Below are positions 1 through 12,390 of a stretch of DNA of 64,000 nt, piece by piece. Within the stretch, counting starts at the first letter, position 1. Every line of letters starts with the position of its first letter. The translations under genes were made by a program, and so were the position numbers. The stretch covers positions 248,001-312,000 of the forward strand of contig JAJKFH010000347.1 in NCBI GenBank assembly GCA_023333565.1. Direction: 5' to 3'. The notes below the pieces were generated by a model. The model did not search any database. It had not been told where the DNA came from and saw only the letters and a program-made list of their open reading frames with translations. This DNA is from Puffinus mauretanicus (lineage: Eukaryota > Chordata > Aves > Procellariiformes > Procellariidae).

Positions 1-1177
1 AGCTTCTTACTTATTTCTTTTAACTCAGAGATTAAGGTGCACAGTGCCGGCCACTGATTTACACGTAAAAGAGCCTGGAAACAAGTAAGAGGAGGAGAAC
101 ATGATCTCTCACCCGTCTGCAGAGCTAGCGCTGACAGCTGTGGTCTTGTTTTAGCCTGCTGTGTGTGCTTACTTAAAAGCAAGGCAGACAGTCTTCCCAA
201 CGCACAGAAGAGTGTTATTTTTACCGTAAGTTTCCACGGATCGCCCTAATCTTGTCTCAGGCTGAAGAACAAAAGTTGGCCACGTGTATCATTATTGATC
301 AATTGGCATTTTTAAGGGCATCGTCATGAGTCAACTGGTGGTTTCATGCTTTGCTCTCCACGGTTTAACAGCGAGTGATCGTCGACTGGGCTCCTGAACG
401 CTTACAAAACTACCACAAAATAGATACTGGGAATAAGGAGGTAGTAAGTGAGGGACCTAACACCCCATGTCTTTGATTATATTGTACACTCGCAGTATAA
501 TATAGTATGTAGTACAGAGAATAGTAATTCTCTCTCTTTCTTTATTTGTGAAAAGGACTCTTTCCTAGTAGACTGTCTGTCCGCCCAAATTCGCCCTGTT
601 TTTTCATGTTATTCTCAGCTTCTGAGGTGGGCAGCTGGTAGAATTGTCTATATCTCATAGTCCAAAGCTATAACTGTTGGTTTATCATTGTGGCTTTCAA
701 GTGGGAAGTCCCACATTCCTAAAGAATCTGAGACAGAAACCTAAGAAAAGAGAATCTCATTTCCAAGCAGGTCTAAATTTGTTTAGGCATTTCTGCAAAC
801 TAAGAAAGGTTGAAACCCACTAGTATAAGAGCAAAAGATTTTCAGAGGTTCAGTTTGGGGAAAGCTTCAAAGCTAATTTGAATCCTATCCAAGTTTCATC
901 TAAAAGTTGAGCTAGATTTCTCACAGGAACACGCTCTTTCAATGTATTTCTGAAGTTTGACTCCAGATAGAATTGCAAATACTGCAATAATGCTGGATAA
1001 TTCTTTGCGCATTGATAATTATGCAAAGCAGAGGAATCCCAAAAGGAAAAACAAAACCTTACCCGAACGCTCCAAAATATTTTGTTTGTGATGGGTACAA
1101 TGCACAAGTTTCTTTCAATTTTTTTATTTTCTAAGTATAAAAAATATTCTAGATTAACATGGAGAATTGAGAGGAGA
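1..1177. other. Non-coding stretch, no recognised feature
   Basis: AT-leaning unique-looking DNA. Short open frames occur on both strands (70 codons at 448-660 plus, 85 codons at 850-1107 minus), but their translations show no domain, no repeated composition bias and no recognisable family. I see no repeat remnant. A CACGTG E-box core lies near 279-284, which alone is not evidence of regulation. Confidence 0.5.
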
Positions 1178-1199
1178 GAATCTTACAGCTGTAAGATTC
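1178..1199. repeat. Perfect 22-bp palindrome
   Basis: The sequence GAATCTTACAG is followed at once by its exact reverse complement, giving 11+11 bp with no spacer. It could extrude as a cruciform or be a dimeric protein site. It sits about 20 bp upstream of an AT-rich repeat that also contains palindromes. A perfect 11-bp arm with no spacer is expected about 0.015 times in 64 kb of random sequence. No known family is recognised. Confidence 0.9.
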
Positions 1200-1215
1200 A
1201 AACTTGGTCTGGAAA

Positions 1216-1314
1216 ATATCTCAAATATATATGTCTCAAATATATATATATCTCAAATATATATATATTTAATATATATCTATCTCAAATATATATATAT
1301 TTGATATATCAAAT
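1216..1314. repeat. AT-rich imperfect repeat with internal palindromes
   Basis: A TCTCAAAT unit followed by runs of AT recurs at 1219, 1234, 1251 and 1283, separated by alternating TA stretches of varying length. The 3' part contains two overlapping exact palindromes: 18 bp at 1286-1303 (CAAATATAT then its complement) and 16 bp at 1299-1314 (ATTTGATA then its complement). A 147-codon open frame at 1082-1525 runs through the repeat and is low-complexity, so I do not call it a gene. Confidence 0.85.
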
Positions 1315-4300
1315 GTATCAAAACCAGCAGCATTTTAAGAAGAATTCTGTATCTAAAATATCTGTATCTAAAACTAACATGATGCTGATGAAGAAAGAAG
1401 TACTTTTGGTGCCAGTTGGTCACTTTTGGATCAATATACTTTTTAAATTAACAAAAAGTTTTATGATCTGTAAAGTGACAATCCTAAATATAACCACAGC
1501 TTTAGTACGGGGAACTTATTTCTAAACAATTGGAAAGATGAATAGAGTCACAGGTTAGATATACATAATTTTCTGTACTTGTATTGCTGCAGCCTTTCCA
1601 AGACTGTTCATGAATTTTGATTCTCCTTATCACTGCCAATGCGAAATTCTTTTGACTCTTACCATTTGTAGCACAGTCCAGGAAAACCTTAGACAGCCCT
1701 AAGGTTCAGGCTGGGAAGGGTCTGCCTTTTCTATACTGAGCTGAGTTTTGGTGTGTCTGAAGTCTGAACTGGTGAAAAGTGAATGAAAATTTGGATGGAT
1801 GTGCTATGACACACATTTGTATGTAAAATAAAATAAAAATTACTATCAACTGACCAGATTTGGTCCAAATGGCAAGTTTCAGCCCAAGAACAGATCAAGA
1901 CTAAGCCTGCATATGGATGAAGTAGGTCCAAAGTGAAGGTTAATCTGGTTATTAATAATATAGTATTAATGCTATGTCATAGAAACACAGCACGTATTTC
2001 ATCTTTGTGTGAGGAAAGGGCAAGATCAAAAGGATTTTGGTGCTTAATGTTCACCCAACTGCAACATTTATACAGCAAGTACCTGGTGCCTAACCCTAAA
2101 AACCAAAATTGTACATGAAGTTCCCTTTTTGGATTTATCTGCATACTCTACAAAGAAACCCCAAACTTGACTTACTGACATGTTTTCTCACCTTTGACAA
2201 CAGAATGTAAAGGCAGACTTGAGTATTTTCCTTACACTTTCTTTTACTTTCTTTGAAAAGCAAATTCACAGCCTGCAAATTCCTAAGCGGTTTGGACTTG
2301 TGGGTGTTCAGCACTCTGTACACATCGAGAAAAAAAGCTTAGCATTTTCAGTCAATTTTATGATCACATTACTCAGTCTGGCATTCAGATAGAATCAGCT
2401 TTCCTGTCCTTTACCAAGAAACCTGGAAACTGACTTATTCTTCATTATCTTACACAATGAAGACTATTTGTTATATTTGATTCCTTATATTAATAGCTTA
2501 AAAGTTTCATTACCATGCCAGGATTAGAGAGTTACTCGGACTGATGAGCACAGAGGAATCCTAAAACTCTGGCAATGTGAAACATGTTCTTGAGTGGCTT
2601 CTACAGGAGGAAGCTCTAAATAACTAGATTTGTAGCTAGGCTCTACGTTTTAATGTAAAAGCAGGTGGCTTCTTGGTTTTATCTTCTGGGAATACACTGT
2701 GGAACAGACAAACATTGACTTTTGGCTTTGTGGCTTGCAAAGAAAGTCATCTCAAGGACCTCATATACGGTGGCTTTACCTTCCCATAAATAAAGAAATC
2801 TATAACCTCAAACTCAGGTATTCAGCTTATTTTCACGAGGCTAATTGTAACTTGTGTTCAAAAGAGCCTCATGAGAAGTCAGGTTAGAAACAAAAATACT
2901 ATCTGCTTTTAAGCAGAGCATGAAACCCTGACTAAGGTCAAAACTGAGGTCATAAAGAGGATAATATGGGTTTAGCATGCACTGCAGCTGCTGTATGCTG
3001 TATTTAGCCTGCGAATAAAAAAGGAGCTTTTGTTTCCACTACTGTTACTCCCTGCATCTTTCCAAGTAATTTCTTCCCTCCGCTAACAGTTAAATTTAAT
3101 GTGTATATACGTGGCAGCCAGTTATTTATTTTAAAATGTCTGATTTCAGAAATAAAGCAAACAGTCACGATACAAGTTTAATAGGCTGAATCTCTCTTGA
3201 AAAAAATGTATTTATGAAAGCACGTGCTCTTAGAGTGGCAAAACCATTTTTTTGGTGGCATAAATCAGTGACTCCCATCATGTGGTGGGATGGCATTAAA
3301 TTCTGCTATAGAGGAAGAATTAACAACAGACCAAGTTCTGACTTACTTATATTAGGACAGAGGATCTAAGGAAACAAGCATGGTTTATAAGAAGCTAAAT
3401 CAAGAAGAAATCAAATACATAACCTCTCCTCAGTGCTATATCCCTCTCCGACTCCACAGTGACCAAGTGGAGAACAAGCCAGTCAAGGTATTTTTGCAAT
3501 GAACACCAGGAAAAAGTTGGAAAAGGCACATTCCAGAGATGAATGGAGGGGACTGCACAGATTTAATCCACTAAACAGAACCATGGAAAAAATCTAATTC
3601 CATTATTCAGAGGCTGCTGAGTGTATTTTACCTTAGGGAAATGTACTTCTACTCATTTTCAGTAACTCTATAGTCCATTTCAGCCTCTATGCTTGAAAAT
3701 TAACAGCACGTTAACAGGACTATTGCCTGTACTTGTGGAACTGTCTGTTTAGGATTAGGCATTAAATATTGATGGAGATAATTGTTCCTGCACTTGAAGA
3801 GCAGAAGGATAGAACTGAAAGTAGTTTAACTGGCATTTGCATTTATGCTTGGTAAACAGAGCTGGGTTTGAAAGCGCTGAACATCCAGTATTACCTTCTG
3901 CACAGTTCACATTCCAAAGCATCACTGATCACAAAGATCAGTTTGATAAAATGTTGTAGCAAAGGTTAAATCAAACCATTTCAGCAGTAATTTATCACAT
4001 CTAAATAAATAAATGCAATGGCAATACATAATAAAATACATTTAATTGTCCTTTGGTGATTATATTTTCTTTTTTGAAGGCTCATCAGTCACAATTCCTC
4101 ATGATTCCAATTTTAAGTGTCACCTTTTGTCCGCACATAGTTTTCAAATTGTGTTTAGCTTGAACAGCAAGATTTTTAAAGCCAGCTATGCACTGGAGGA
4201 GAGCTGGCTTTTCATTTCTTGTATGTTTTCCATTAATTTTACTTTTTAACCTTTGTTTCTGAATCAGAAAGTTTGTGAATTACTCTGTGTGATATACATC

Positions 4301-5689
4301 ACCCAGGAGGAAATAGTTTGCTCACACCCAGTTTTCTACTTCATTAGGTAAGACAATTTATCATGCAGCTGGTCGATCAGATAAGGAGGACTTTATCCTA
4401 TGATCATATAGTCCCCTGTATCATTTTACTCAGAATTACTCTAAATAAACTCAATATGAGCTCTTTGCAAACGTGATGCGGCCAAGATGCATCAAGGTGA
4501 AACGACTGCCAGTTCAGCTCAAGAAGACCATTTAAGTGACGTGTACAGCACATCTTGAGGGAAGGCTGTCCTCATGGGGCAACGTTCAAGGTACATTAAA
4601 GAAATGAAGGGAATGGACTTGTTCTCTGCAAGCGGCTGTATGCCTGATGTTCTCCGTGACTTGTATAGGTGAGTGATGCATAAAAAACCATTCAATTCAA
4701 TAATGTGAATTACCTCTGGCTTGATAAATGGCTACTAAAAATTGTGTGCTTCTCTCTGTGGGAACTACACTTACTTGAACGTGAACAAAGTGTCTGGAAG
4801 TTATATCAAATTAAAAAACGTGCTGCGGCTGTTAACGAAGGGCCTCTTGCACTGGCTCTGAATATGATGCCCATATATCAAAGACCTCTGACATTGCCTG
4901 CCACTCGATCTGGACACAGGAAATACGGGATTCCAGGCAGATGAGAGCTGAAACTGAAGCTCCAAAACCCTTCCTTGTGCAAGTGATTAGGCGCAGCTGT
5001 TTCGCTTCACATTTCGGAGCACTTGAACTCTGCAATCTGCCACATTTTTACAGGACTGCATGTGCAGAGGGTAAAAAAAGGTATCATGCCCTGGCTAGAC
5101 AGCAGATGTGGGGATAAAGAAATGTCTCCATTAAGAGAAAAAATAAATGAAAAAAAAATTTGAAAAAAGCACAAATTGGGAGGCAAGAGGAAGAAATTAA
5201 AGGGAGACTATCAGAACAAGCAGAGGAAATAAATCTGTTTTCCCAAGATAAAAGAGCTTAATTCTGCAAAGATTTTCCACAACTGTTACAAGAACAACAT
5301 ATTCACTCTTTAAAAAGATCTTTGCACATCTAAACCTGCCCAAAGGTACAAAGTTTTTAGGTACAAAGAAGAGGGATGCCATTCAAATGCCACCTCTACA
5401 TTTGCCCATTTTGCATAATAAAACAGCTTGCTCAACATTATTTCAGGATGAAGTCTCCTTGAGCTCAGATCAACAATATATAAATACTAGGCTACATAGG
5501 AGAAATAATACAAAAAAGCCAAGCCTAACATTTTCACGAACTCTCTTGGTACTCTTAATTTTCCTAGCTCCAGGTTTGTACTGTAGTAGGACCACGAAAC
5601 GATGAAGATTTGCTCAGAGAAGTCTCTTCTATCAATTGATGAAAGCTTTTTATTCTACAGTTTTGGCCAAATAGCTATTTAAAGCCTAA
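1315..5689. other. Non-coding stretch, little recognisable content
   Basis: About 4.4 kb of AT-leaning DNA. Open frames are all short (79 codons or fewer) and scattered on both strands. A small direct repeat of TATCTAAAA lies near 1347-1375. One short perfect hairpin at 3924-3942 is listed separately. I see no MIR, CR1 or LTR remnant. Degraded repeats beyond visual recognition remain possible. Confidence 0.45.
3924..3942. repeat. Short perfect inverted repeat (7-bp arms)
   Basis: ACTGATC, a 5-nt spacer, then GATCAGT. The arms do not extend outward. Too short to be a microRNA precursor; arms of this size also arise by chance in a window of this length. Confidence 0.6.
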
Positions 5690-5748
5690 TTCTACTGCAC
5701 AGAAGCCTATGGGACACTTTCCCATTGAATCCAATAAGACCAGGCTCA
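5690..5748. repeat. Possible old interspersed-repeat fragment (TCAATGGGA-type)
   Basis: The stretch contains CCTAATTCTACTGCACAGAA, then CCTATGGGACA, then TTCCCATTGAATCCAATAAG, ending CCAGGCTC. This resembles the 'cannot-detect-sex' style of diverged CCCATTGA-motif fragments seen at 37.75, 47.82, 61.4 and 62.7 kb here only in wording of its CCCATTGA core, so the assignment is weak. The family name is not known to me. Confidence 0.35.
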
Positions 5749-7010
5749 TTTTCAGCGCCAACTTCGTACTGAAGCTACAGGAAAACTGATGGCAGTACAG
5801 TTTTTTAAAAAAAATTATTAAATGAAGAGGCAACTGATACGTTCAACGAAGGAACATAGCAATTCAATGTAAAGAGAGTTTGAAATACAGTTAGGAGAAT
5901 ACATACATTTGCAAACATACATATAAGAGGAAGTTGTATGAAAGATTTAAAGAAATATTCTATCTAGTGTCCACCAGCAAAGAGCTTTATTCAGCAAGTA
6001 AAACCTCTTTGGGTTCTTTCTGTTGATTTTTTAATGACTTAAAGGTGTTTGAGTAGAGGTGCTTCTCTGATCACTATGTGACACAAAGAAAACTTTATGG
6101 GGCAATCAGATTGTCCTGGGTGTCCTGAGCAAGGAACATTTCACAATGCAGAAGCCCCTGACTCCTGGGCCAGTGAGCTATCGGGGAAATGGTCAGTCTT
6201 GGGCAAAGGGGGTGAATCCCCTCCATCACAAGAGCTGCAGAGTATCCTGAAAGAGGGTTTGTTTTAATGAGCTTCCCATTTGCAGAAAAGCGTCACTGGG
6301 AATTAAAACTTGAAGGCTTTATCTTCATTGCAGCAAAGGTGTGGGACTTTTTTTTCACCCTTTGGGATAATGGATGCTTAGTGTAGTAACAACAGACTCA
6401 CTCTCGTTTTACCTGAAGTAGGAATTGTGTGTGGCAGAGGACAGATTTCTTCTGCTGTGGTTTAAAAGTTGTGATTACTGAGCCCTCCTCCCACTCCCAC
6501 CTTTTACTCAGCAAAGACAAAGCCCTAAGGGTTTCCTACATCAGAAAGTAAAGCTGACCTCTCTTATACTTCCTAATAACACAAAGGTAAGTGTTTTCTT
6601 ATGCCCCAATTACAGCAAAGTTTCAAAACTTGTTAAAACCCACTGCCAGTGACAGGAGAAAAACAAAAAGCATGAAGCTGGGGGCAGGAGTGAGGTGAGT
6701 AAAGTTCTTGTCTTGTGTAGAAAAGACAAGTTTTATCGCACTTCTTGTCATTTTGGAGGCTTGTCTGGGAGAAAGCTGTTCTAAGAAACTTTATCATACT
6801 TGATACCTTTCTTGAAACCCTACGTGCTGGCATAAAATTAGAGCAACACATCCTCTGCTAAAAAATAAATCATAATCATGGCAGGCTCAAAAATAAGCTG
6901 AAATCATGACCCAAGAAGACAAAAAGAAAGCATTGGAGATTTTTTGATTTTTTTCCCCCAAGTGATCCCCTTGGTTTCAAAACAAACTTGATTTGAAGGC
7001 ATGGGGAGGT
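5749..7010. other. Non-coding stretch, no recognised feature
   Basis: About 1.3 kb without a supported gene. Open frames reach only 72 codons (6633-6851, minus). Composition is slightly richer in GC near 6100-6250. No tandem structure or recognised repeat is visible until the hexamer array that begins at 7011. Confidence 0.45.
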
Positions 7011-7140
7011 GAAAGAAGAGGAAGAGGAAGAGGAAGAGGAAGAGGAAGAGGAAGAGGAAGAGGAAGAGGAAGAGGAAGAGGAAGAGGAAGAGGAAGAGGA
7101 AGAGGAAGAGGAAGAGGAAGAGGAAGAGGAAGAGGAAGAG
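7011..7140. repeat. (GAAGAG)21 hexamer microsatellite in a 130-nt homopurine tract
   Basis: From 7015 to 7140 the hexamer GAAGAG repeats 21 times without a single interruption. With the preceding GAAA this gives 130 consecutive purines (7011-7140), bounded by T on both sides. The repeat has mirror symmetry, so it could form an intramolecular triplex (H-DNA). Read in one frame it encodes only glutamate. That frame (7009-7239) is a by-product of the repeat and not a gene. The purity suggests recent expansion and likely length polymorphism. Confidence 0.97.
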
Positions 7141-8419
7141 TCAGCAGGTAGGACAGAGCAAAATAAGCTTAGTAATAAGGGAAATTGGGTTGCAGGCCAA
7201 AAGAGGAGCTGTATAGAATTGAGGTCCTGTAAAACCTGATCCTATAAAATCAGATATAGGAATAACTCTATGCTCCATTGAGAAAAAATCTGAGAAAGAG
7301 AACACTGAAACTGTCCACAATTGGCAAGAAAATATAAATTCAGGGTAAGACACCTTCATTAAATAAGATGGTACCCTAAAACTGGTAAGCTATTTCAGCA
7401 GTTTCATATTGCATTGAAATTTCTTAGACAGGGTAAGGAGAAAAAATTGCCTTTCTACGTGATACATGATGGGAGAGGAAAAAGATGATATACTGACACC
7501 ACCAAGTCAAACATGGTATTGGAAGGAGGTAAAAAATGGTGAAACCTGAACAGCTGATAGGGTTAGAAAGAGAAATACAGGGAGGAAGATTTCAATATAA
7601 ATATGACAACCAAGGGGCTTGAAATGGAAACTTCGACAGTCATTTAGAAACACAAAACAAATACAGAAAACACGTTGGTGGCTGCAGAGACCTCTGCCCA
7701 TGTGATCCTGTCAAAGTCTGAGGTAGCTCTGAGTCAATTTTCTGAAGGTCTTCGAGGAATGAGAGTTTCTCCACAGCACTGCACATGGCTTTCCTGGAAA
7801 GGCACTGTAGATCTTTGACTCATACCTCAAAAAATGTAAGAACAGGACAGAAACATGGCAAAGGCTCATAAAATATTTGGAAGAGCACAAAGACATGTCA
7901 TCTCTGCTGATGTTCATGTTCTCACACTTTGTGGAATTCGCCATCACCTGAGGGCTGGAGGGGAGAATCTCTTGGACAGATGTGGAAGATGGTTACATCC
8001 AGAAAGAGTGAAAAAAGGGAACCCTTTAAATAGAGTTACAGAAGATTGTGGAAGCTGTAAAGGAAGTCTGCTCATGGATGAAAGTGTGGTGAGAAGGCAG
8101 TAAGGAGGCAGATGAATCATGGATGTGAAGTGTTCAGCATCCTGGTGTAGGACGCTCTAAAATGGTGACTCAGGCCCCGGCAGAGCCTTGAAATGAGGAG
8201 AAGGTTGTCAGCTCCCTAGGGCTTGTTTAATTTCAGGATTTGTTGTAAAATATCACACTGAAGTTTCCTTTCCCACGGAAGGTCTGCAAATCTCAGTGTT
8301 GATCGGGAACAGTCATTTTAACACTTCTACCTCCTATAATCCAACTGAAAATTGGAGATCCATGAAGACAGACAAAGAGCAGAAGAGTGTGTAAGTCAGA
8401 AGCAAATGCCCCAGTTTTC
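7141..8419. other. Non-coding stretch after the hexamer array
   Basis: About 1.3 kb of unique-looking DNA. Open frames reach 82 codons (7855-8103, plus) and 78 codons (7711-7947, minus) and overlap each other on opposite strands, as chance frames do. No repeat family recognised. Confidence 0.45.
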
Positions 8420-8720
8420 TCCAAACCTCTCAGATTCACCTTTCTTTTATTACAATATCTCCTCTTCCTTTCTCTGTTCCCTGTTCCTTCTTTCTGTGTC
8501 CTTCCTCTCTCAACTGCTTTTTCCCCCTTTCTAGTGTTTCCTTTTCTTTGTCCTAACAAAACTGCTTTTCCCCCACCATTTCTATAAATTTGCCACTATT
8601 TTGTTCGAGCCCTACATTAATACAAAGACACCTTTCCACTTTGCTCTTCCCTACCTTCCCTACCTCTCCTCTATTGCACTCTCTTCCTTCATTTCTCTTT
8701 TATTTTCTTTGCTTTTTCAC
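8420..8720 (+). repeat. Pyrimidine-rich low-complexity stretch
   Basis: About 300 bp strongly biased to C and T on the plus strand, with many TTCCT, CTCTT and TTTTC words but no fixed period. Several short open frames here (for example 8387-8587 and 8590-8811) are rich in Ser, Phe, Leu and Pro only because of this bias. It is unlikely to be coding. It could be a degraded polypyrimidine microsatellite. Confidence 0.7.
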
Positions 8721-9229
8721 TACATTCTGCATGCCAGAACTTCAGCAAAAGATCAAAAGGGAAAACCCGGCAACACAAATTAGAGATTTGATGGCAGCCA
8801 AGTGTAACTAAATAAAAATGCTTTTGCATTAGCCACAGTTACTAACAGCATTTAATAGTTGGTGATCTGTAGTTTTTACTAGGTGAACAAGACATTGGAA
8901 AACGTAAGTAGGCATAGCAGACAGCACAGTAAAAATTGCATTTACTCATACAAGCTTGTCCAAAACAGCAAATCTTTTTGGGGCATTTTTTTTTTCTTCT
9001 TTAGTACGAAGTGAAAGCTTAAAACACGTTTATTGTAAAATATGTCTTGAGACACAAGTTACTTAAATTTGTATTCTCCCTCCTCACCCCCCCAATTAAT
9101 ATAATCTCATTTCACTTTCTGTCGCTAAAAGGTGGAAGTGAGAACAACATTTACTGATTAGAGAATTAGTACTATTCCACACCGCTTGTTTTAAAGGATC
9201 CAATCACCCAGATGTTGCTGCTGTCAGTA
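8721..9229. other. Non-coding stretch, no recognised feature
   Basis: AT-rich DNA with a T10 run near 8988-8997 and a short C-run near 9084-9092. No open frame of note and no recognised repeat. Confidence 0.45.
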
Positions 9230-9480
9230 GAACTGCAATACTGTGCATGTTCACACTTCAGTATGCATTAAAAGCATAGTTTATAAATGTATGAGATGCA
9301 TAACACTATGTCTGTGTGGAAATATTATTCTAACATACCTTAATTGTATTAAATAATCACATTTTATAACCTTTTAATTGACTAGTATTTAGTGTTTGGC
9401 AATTAAATGATTGTAACCAACCATCCATTGAAGTTAATTATCTGTAGATTGTGCTGGTCACTTTAAGTATTTCTTTTACT
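9230..9480. promoter_or_regulatory. Candidate conserved non-coding element
   Basis: An AT-rich but not simple-sequence stretch. It has homeodomain and POU-like words: TAATTG near 9341, AATAATCA near 9351, TTTAATTG near 9374, AATTAAATGA near 9400 and AATTATCTG near 9434. It carries no repeat signature or open frame. This texture is common in deeply conserved developmental enhancers, but conservation itself cannot be seen from one sequence. Confidence 0.25.
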
Positions 9481-9633
9481 ATGTTCAGGACGTGGCATTT
9501 TTCCAATTTCTTAATGGGCTACATTTAGAAAGGGAACTACAGCAAACCTGTTATCTGTAGCGTGTGTATTACAGAAGAATAACTCATATGACAGCAATCT
9601 TGTTAGAGGCTGTTATGAACAACATTCACCACG

Positions 9634-9690
9634 GGCCATATCTTAAGCCGTCAGTGTAGTTACTCTGATTTACACCAGCTGAGGATTAGG
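9634..9690 (+). repeat. Old interspersed-repeat fragment (TGATTTACACCAGCTGAGG type)
   Basis: The fragment begins GGGCCATATCTTAAG and continues through GTTACTCTGATTTACACC to AGCTGAGGATTAGG. I recognise the TGATTTACACCAGCTGAGGA motif as a recurrent old dispersed element of sauropsid genomes. In better-preserved copies the two ends are partly complementary (GGGCCAGATC and GATCTGGCCC), and weak traces of that are visible here. I cannot name the family with confidence. Confidence 0.6.
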
Positions 9691-9699
9691 ACACATGTA

Positions 9700-12390
9700 T
9701 GATTGCAAGGAATGGTAACTTCTTTAGATGCATCAAATCTTTCAAGACAAACAATGTCAGTATAAAGCATAGCTGAGTTAAAAAACAATGTTTCTTAGAA
9801 CAGTGGAGTAAGGTAAGAATAACTACACTGAAGACAGTGCTAGTTCCTCTGCATTTATCTCCATGTAGGACTCAGTTTGGTCCTCTACAGAAGGACCAGT
9901 CGTGACATTCTGAAGGCATTCCATTAGTGCAAAATAAGGTTTGAAATTGAGAAAAAAACCCAAATTAATTGCTTGTGTCAAGTAGCATTCTCTATGTTCA
10001 AAGAATGTAATAGAAAATTAACATGATGAAATTAACTCCTGAAATGTTCTCCCACCTATATTTAATTTTTTTTCTCTGTTAGGCCAGCAAGGCTTACAAA
10101 CATTAGCCCTTCGACAACGTGTTGCACGTGCTGTTCACAGAAATACAGGAGGATAAATGAGACTGAGTCTACAAGTTTTGCAAGGTCAGAGGGGAAGAAA
10201 GTACTCTGATTTCATACGCCAGTGCTGGCTAAACTACAGGTTTTGATCCGTACGTGGTTTCGAACCAGAATATGGACAATCCATGCCACCACTGGTGTTT
10301 GACTGGCACAGACAGACTCCGGTCCTGTCCTGTGATGGAGCTGTGATGTCCCTGGGACGCACCTCACTGCCGTGAGCACCCTTGCAAGTTACCCTCTCCA
10401 GAGGCCATCTGATACAGATTTTGTGGCTCTTAACGACATCAAACTTTCGGTACAGGTCCTGCAGGAACAAGTGGTTTATTCTGAACTAATGTATACAGTT
10501 GAAGCTTCAACTAAAAAAATGAAGACCTTTTTACATTACTTTAGACCTTTACCATGTAATGAAGATCTTTACGATGTCAGGCTTTCACTCATTAGTTCGA
10601 TCCAATATTGCAATCTGCAATTCCAAACAATGGCATGGATGTTGAAACACATCCTTCAACAGAGCAGTTACAGTGGATTAGTGCAAATAACAGCTGCAGA
10701 ACTGGGATTTTTATTCGTGATTTTGAAGAACTTGGACTGAAAGCATCTCTTCTCCTTCACATCCACTTTCTTCTCTTGCAGCTGGATCTTGAACTAGACT
10801 TAGCCATGTGTGATCTCTTGTGCCCTGCTGCTTAGAAATTAATCTCCTGATCTCTTAAAAGGAACTCTGTAAGGTGTCATCAGGAGCTCACCTAAATGTG
10901 AGTTCTGTCCAGGCACCTCAGCAAGAGTATCAGAGATGACATGGGAACAGTTGCTTCACCTATGGGATGCTGACATAAACATCCAGAGACAGACACAAGG
11001 CCCTATATTAGGTGGCCAGATGTACGCTGATGTTTCTCCTTCTCCTTTACCTGTGTGTATGATACATTTTGAATATTAACCTCTCAATAGTTAGCATACC
11101 AACAACAGTAACACCTCCTTTTTCATCAACACAGAGAAAAACAAATCTCACCGTGTTTTCTGCTGAGCCCTGATCATTGGACATGTTGCCAGAACAGGCC
11201 CAGGTCAAGACCTTTTAGCATGGTCAGCGGAAAAATACCTTCTTAGGGTTCGGAAAACTTGCCCTGAAAGAACAAAGAAAGTCAAAGTGTGTAGTGTGCC
11301 CAGTTTTTCAAGGCTGGAGCATTTCTATGCATGGTTAAAACAGGAATAGATTTTTGATATCAAGGAACTATTGCTGCTGGTAACTGAGACATGGGTAGAA
11401 ACAGGCACTTCTAGAGTTGAGTTTTGTGTTTGTTGAGTTGTGCAGAGAGATTTTCAGAATCATGGTAACCACAGTCTGGATCAACCCCACTTTGGGACTA
11501 TAAAAATCTTTTCCATGATTTACTAAGATCCTCATTCAAAAAGAAGCTGTGACAGTTATATTCAGTCTCCTGCTTCTGAAAAACAAAAGTTAAAAATGTG
11601 TATACAAGGAGTTTGCAAGAAAAATATGTTTAAATATTCTTTTTCCAGTAGTATTTTGTCTGGTCCTCCAACAGCAAACCTGAGGTGTACATGTTTATAT
11701 GCACAGTGTTAAAATATTTTTTAATAATTGCTAATGGATAGAGCTAAGTTGCCTTGAATGGATTTTGTTGCTTTTTTACAAATAATATTTGTTTATTGTT
11801 TCAAATTATTTTGTGTTGTGTTGGGAGGATGTAAAAGAAAAACTGAAAAGAACTGATCTCTGGGGAAATTTTTGGTATTCTGGAAAGAGAAGTCCTTTGA
11901 TAAATATGGAAAAGAGCAAAGGAGGCAGAAAAGATAGTCTTCATTGGACTGATCTAGTTAAAAGGAAACTCAAGAATGCAAACGAATATCTTTCTAACAA
12001 AGCAGTAAGAAGATCGTTCATGGGTCTTAGTACAGTAATGAGTAGAGCTCCACTAACGTTCCAAAACTTCATGAAGCACTAGCAGCAATTGCAAGCCACA
12101 AATTCTGATCAACTTGTTCCTAATGTTTTGGACATCAGCCGTGTGAAAATAAACATTTATAGTCATGATATCTAGACAGCTGAAACAGCAAAGAACATCA
12201 GTTCCGTTCTTTCAGCTTGACATTGCTCCTCGGCCAAGGGACAGGAGAATTTAATGTCTTGTGTGGCAACTCATATACAGAAGAAAGAGCACTGCAGAGC
12301 TAAGTAGTTCCTTAATGTGAAGTTATCTGATCAAAAAACAATCAGAATTTTTAGTTCTCAAATTGAATGCCAAGAAATGGCACACAACCA
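9700..12390. other. Non-coding stretch with chance-length open frames
   Basis: About 2.7 kb. The longest frames are 122 codons at 10372-10740 (plus, starting at GTG) and 97 codons at 11789-12082 (plus, lysine-rich). Neither shows a recognised domain, and the first overlaps a 78-codon frame on the other strand. They could be chance frames or, less likely, a decayed retrocopy. No poly(A) tail or flanking duplication is evident. Confidence 0.4.

Noticed and set aside
1082..1525. 147-codon frame rich in Ile and Tyr
   Set aside because: Runs through the AT-rich repeat; low complexity explains the composition and openness.
7009..7239. Poly-glutamate open frame
   Set aside because: Produced entirely by the GAAGAG microsatellite.
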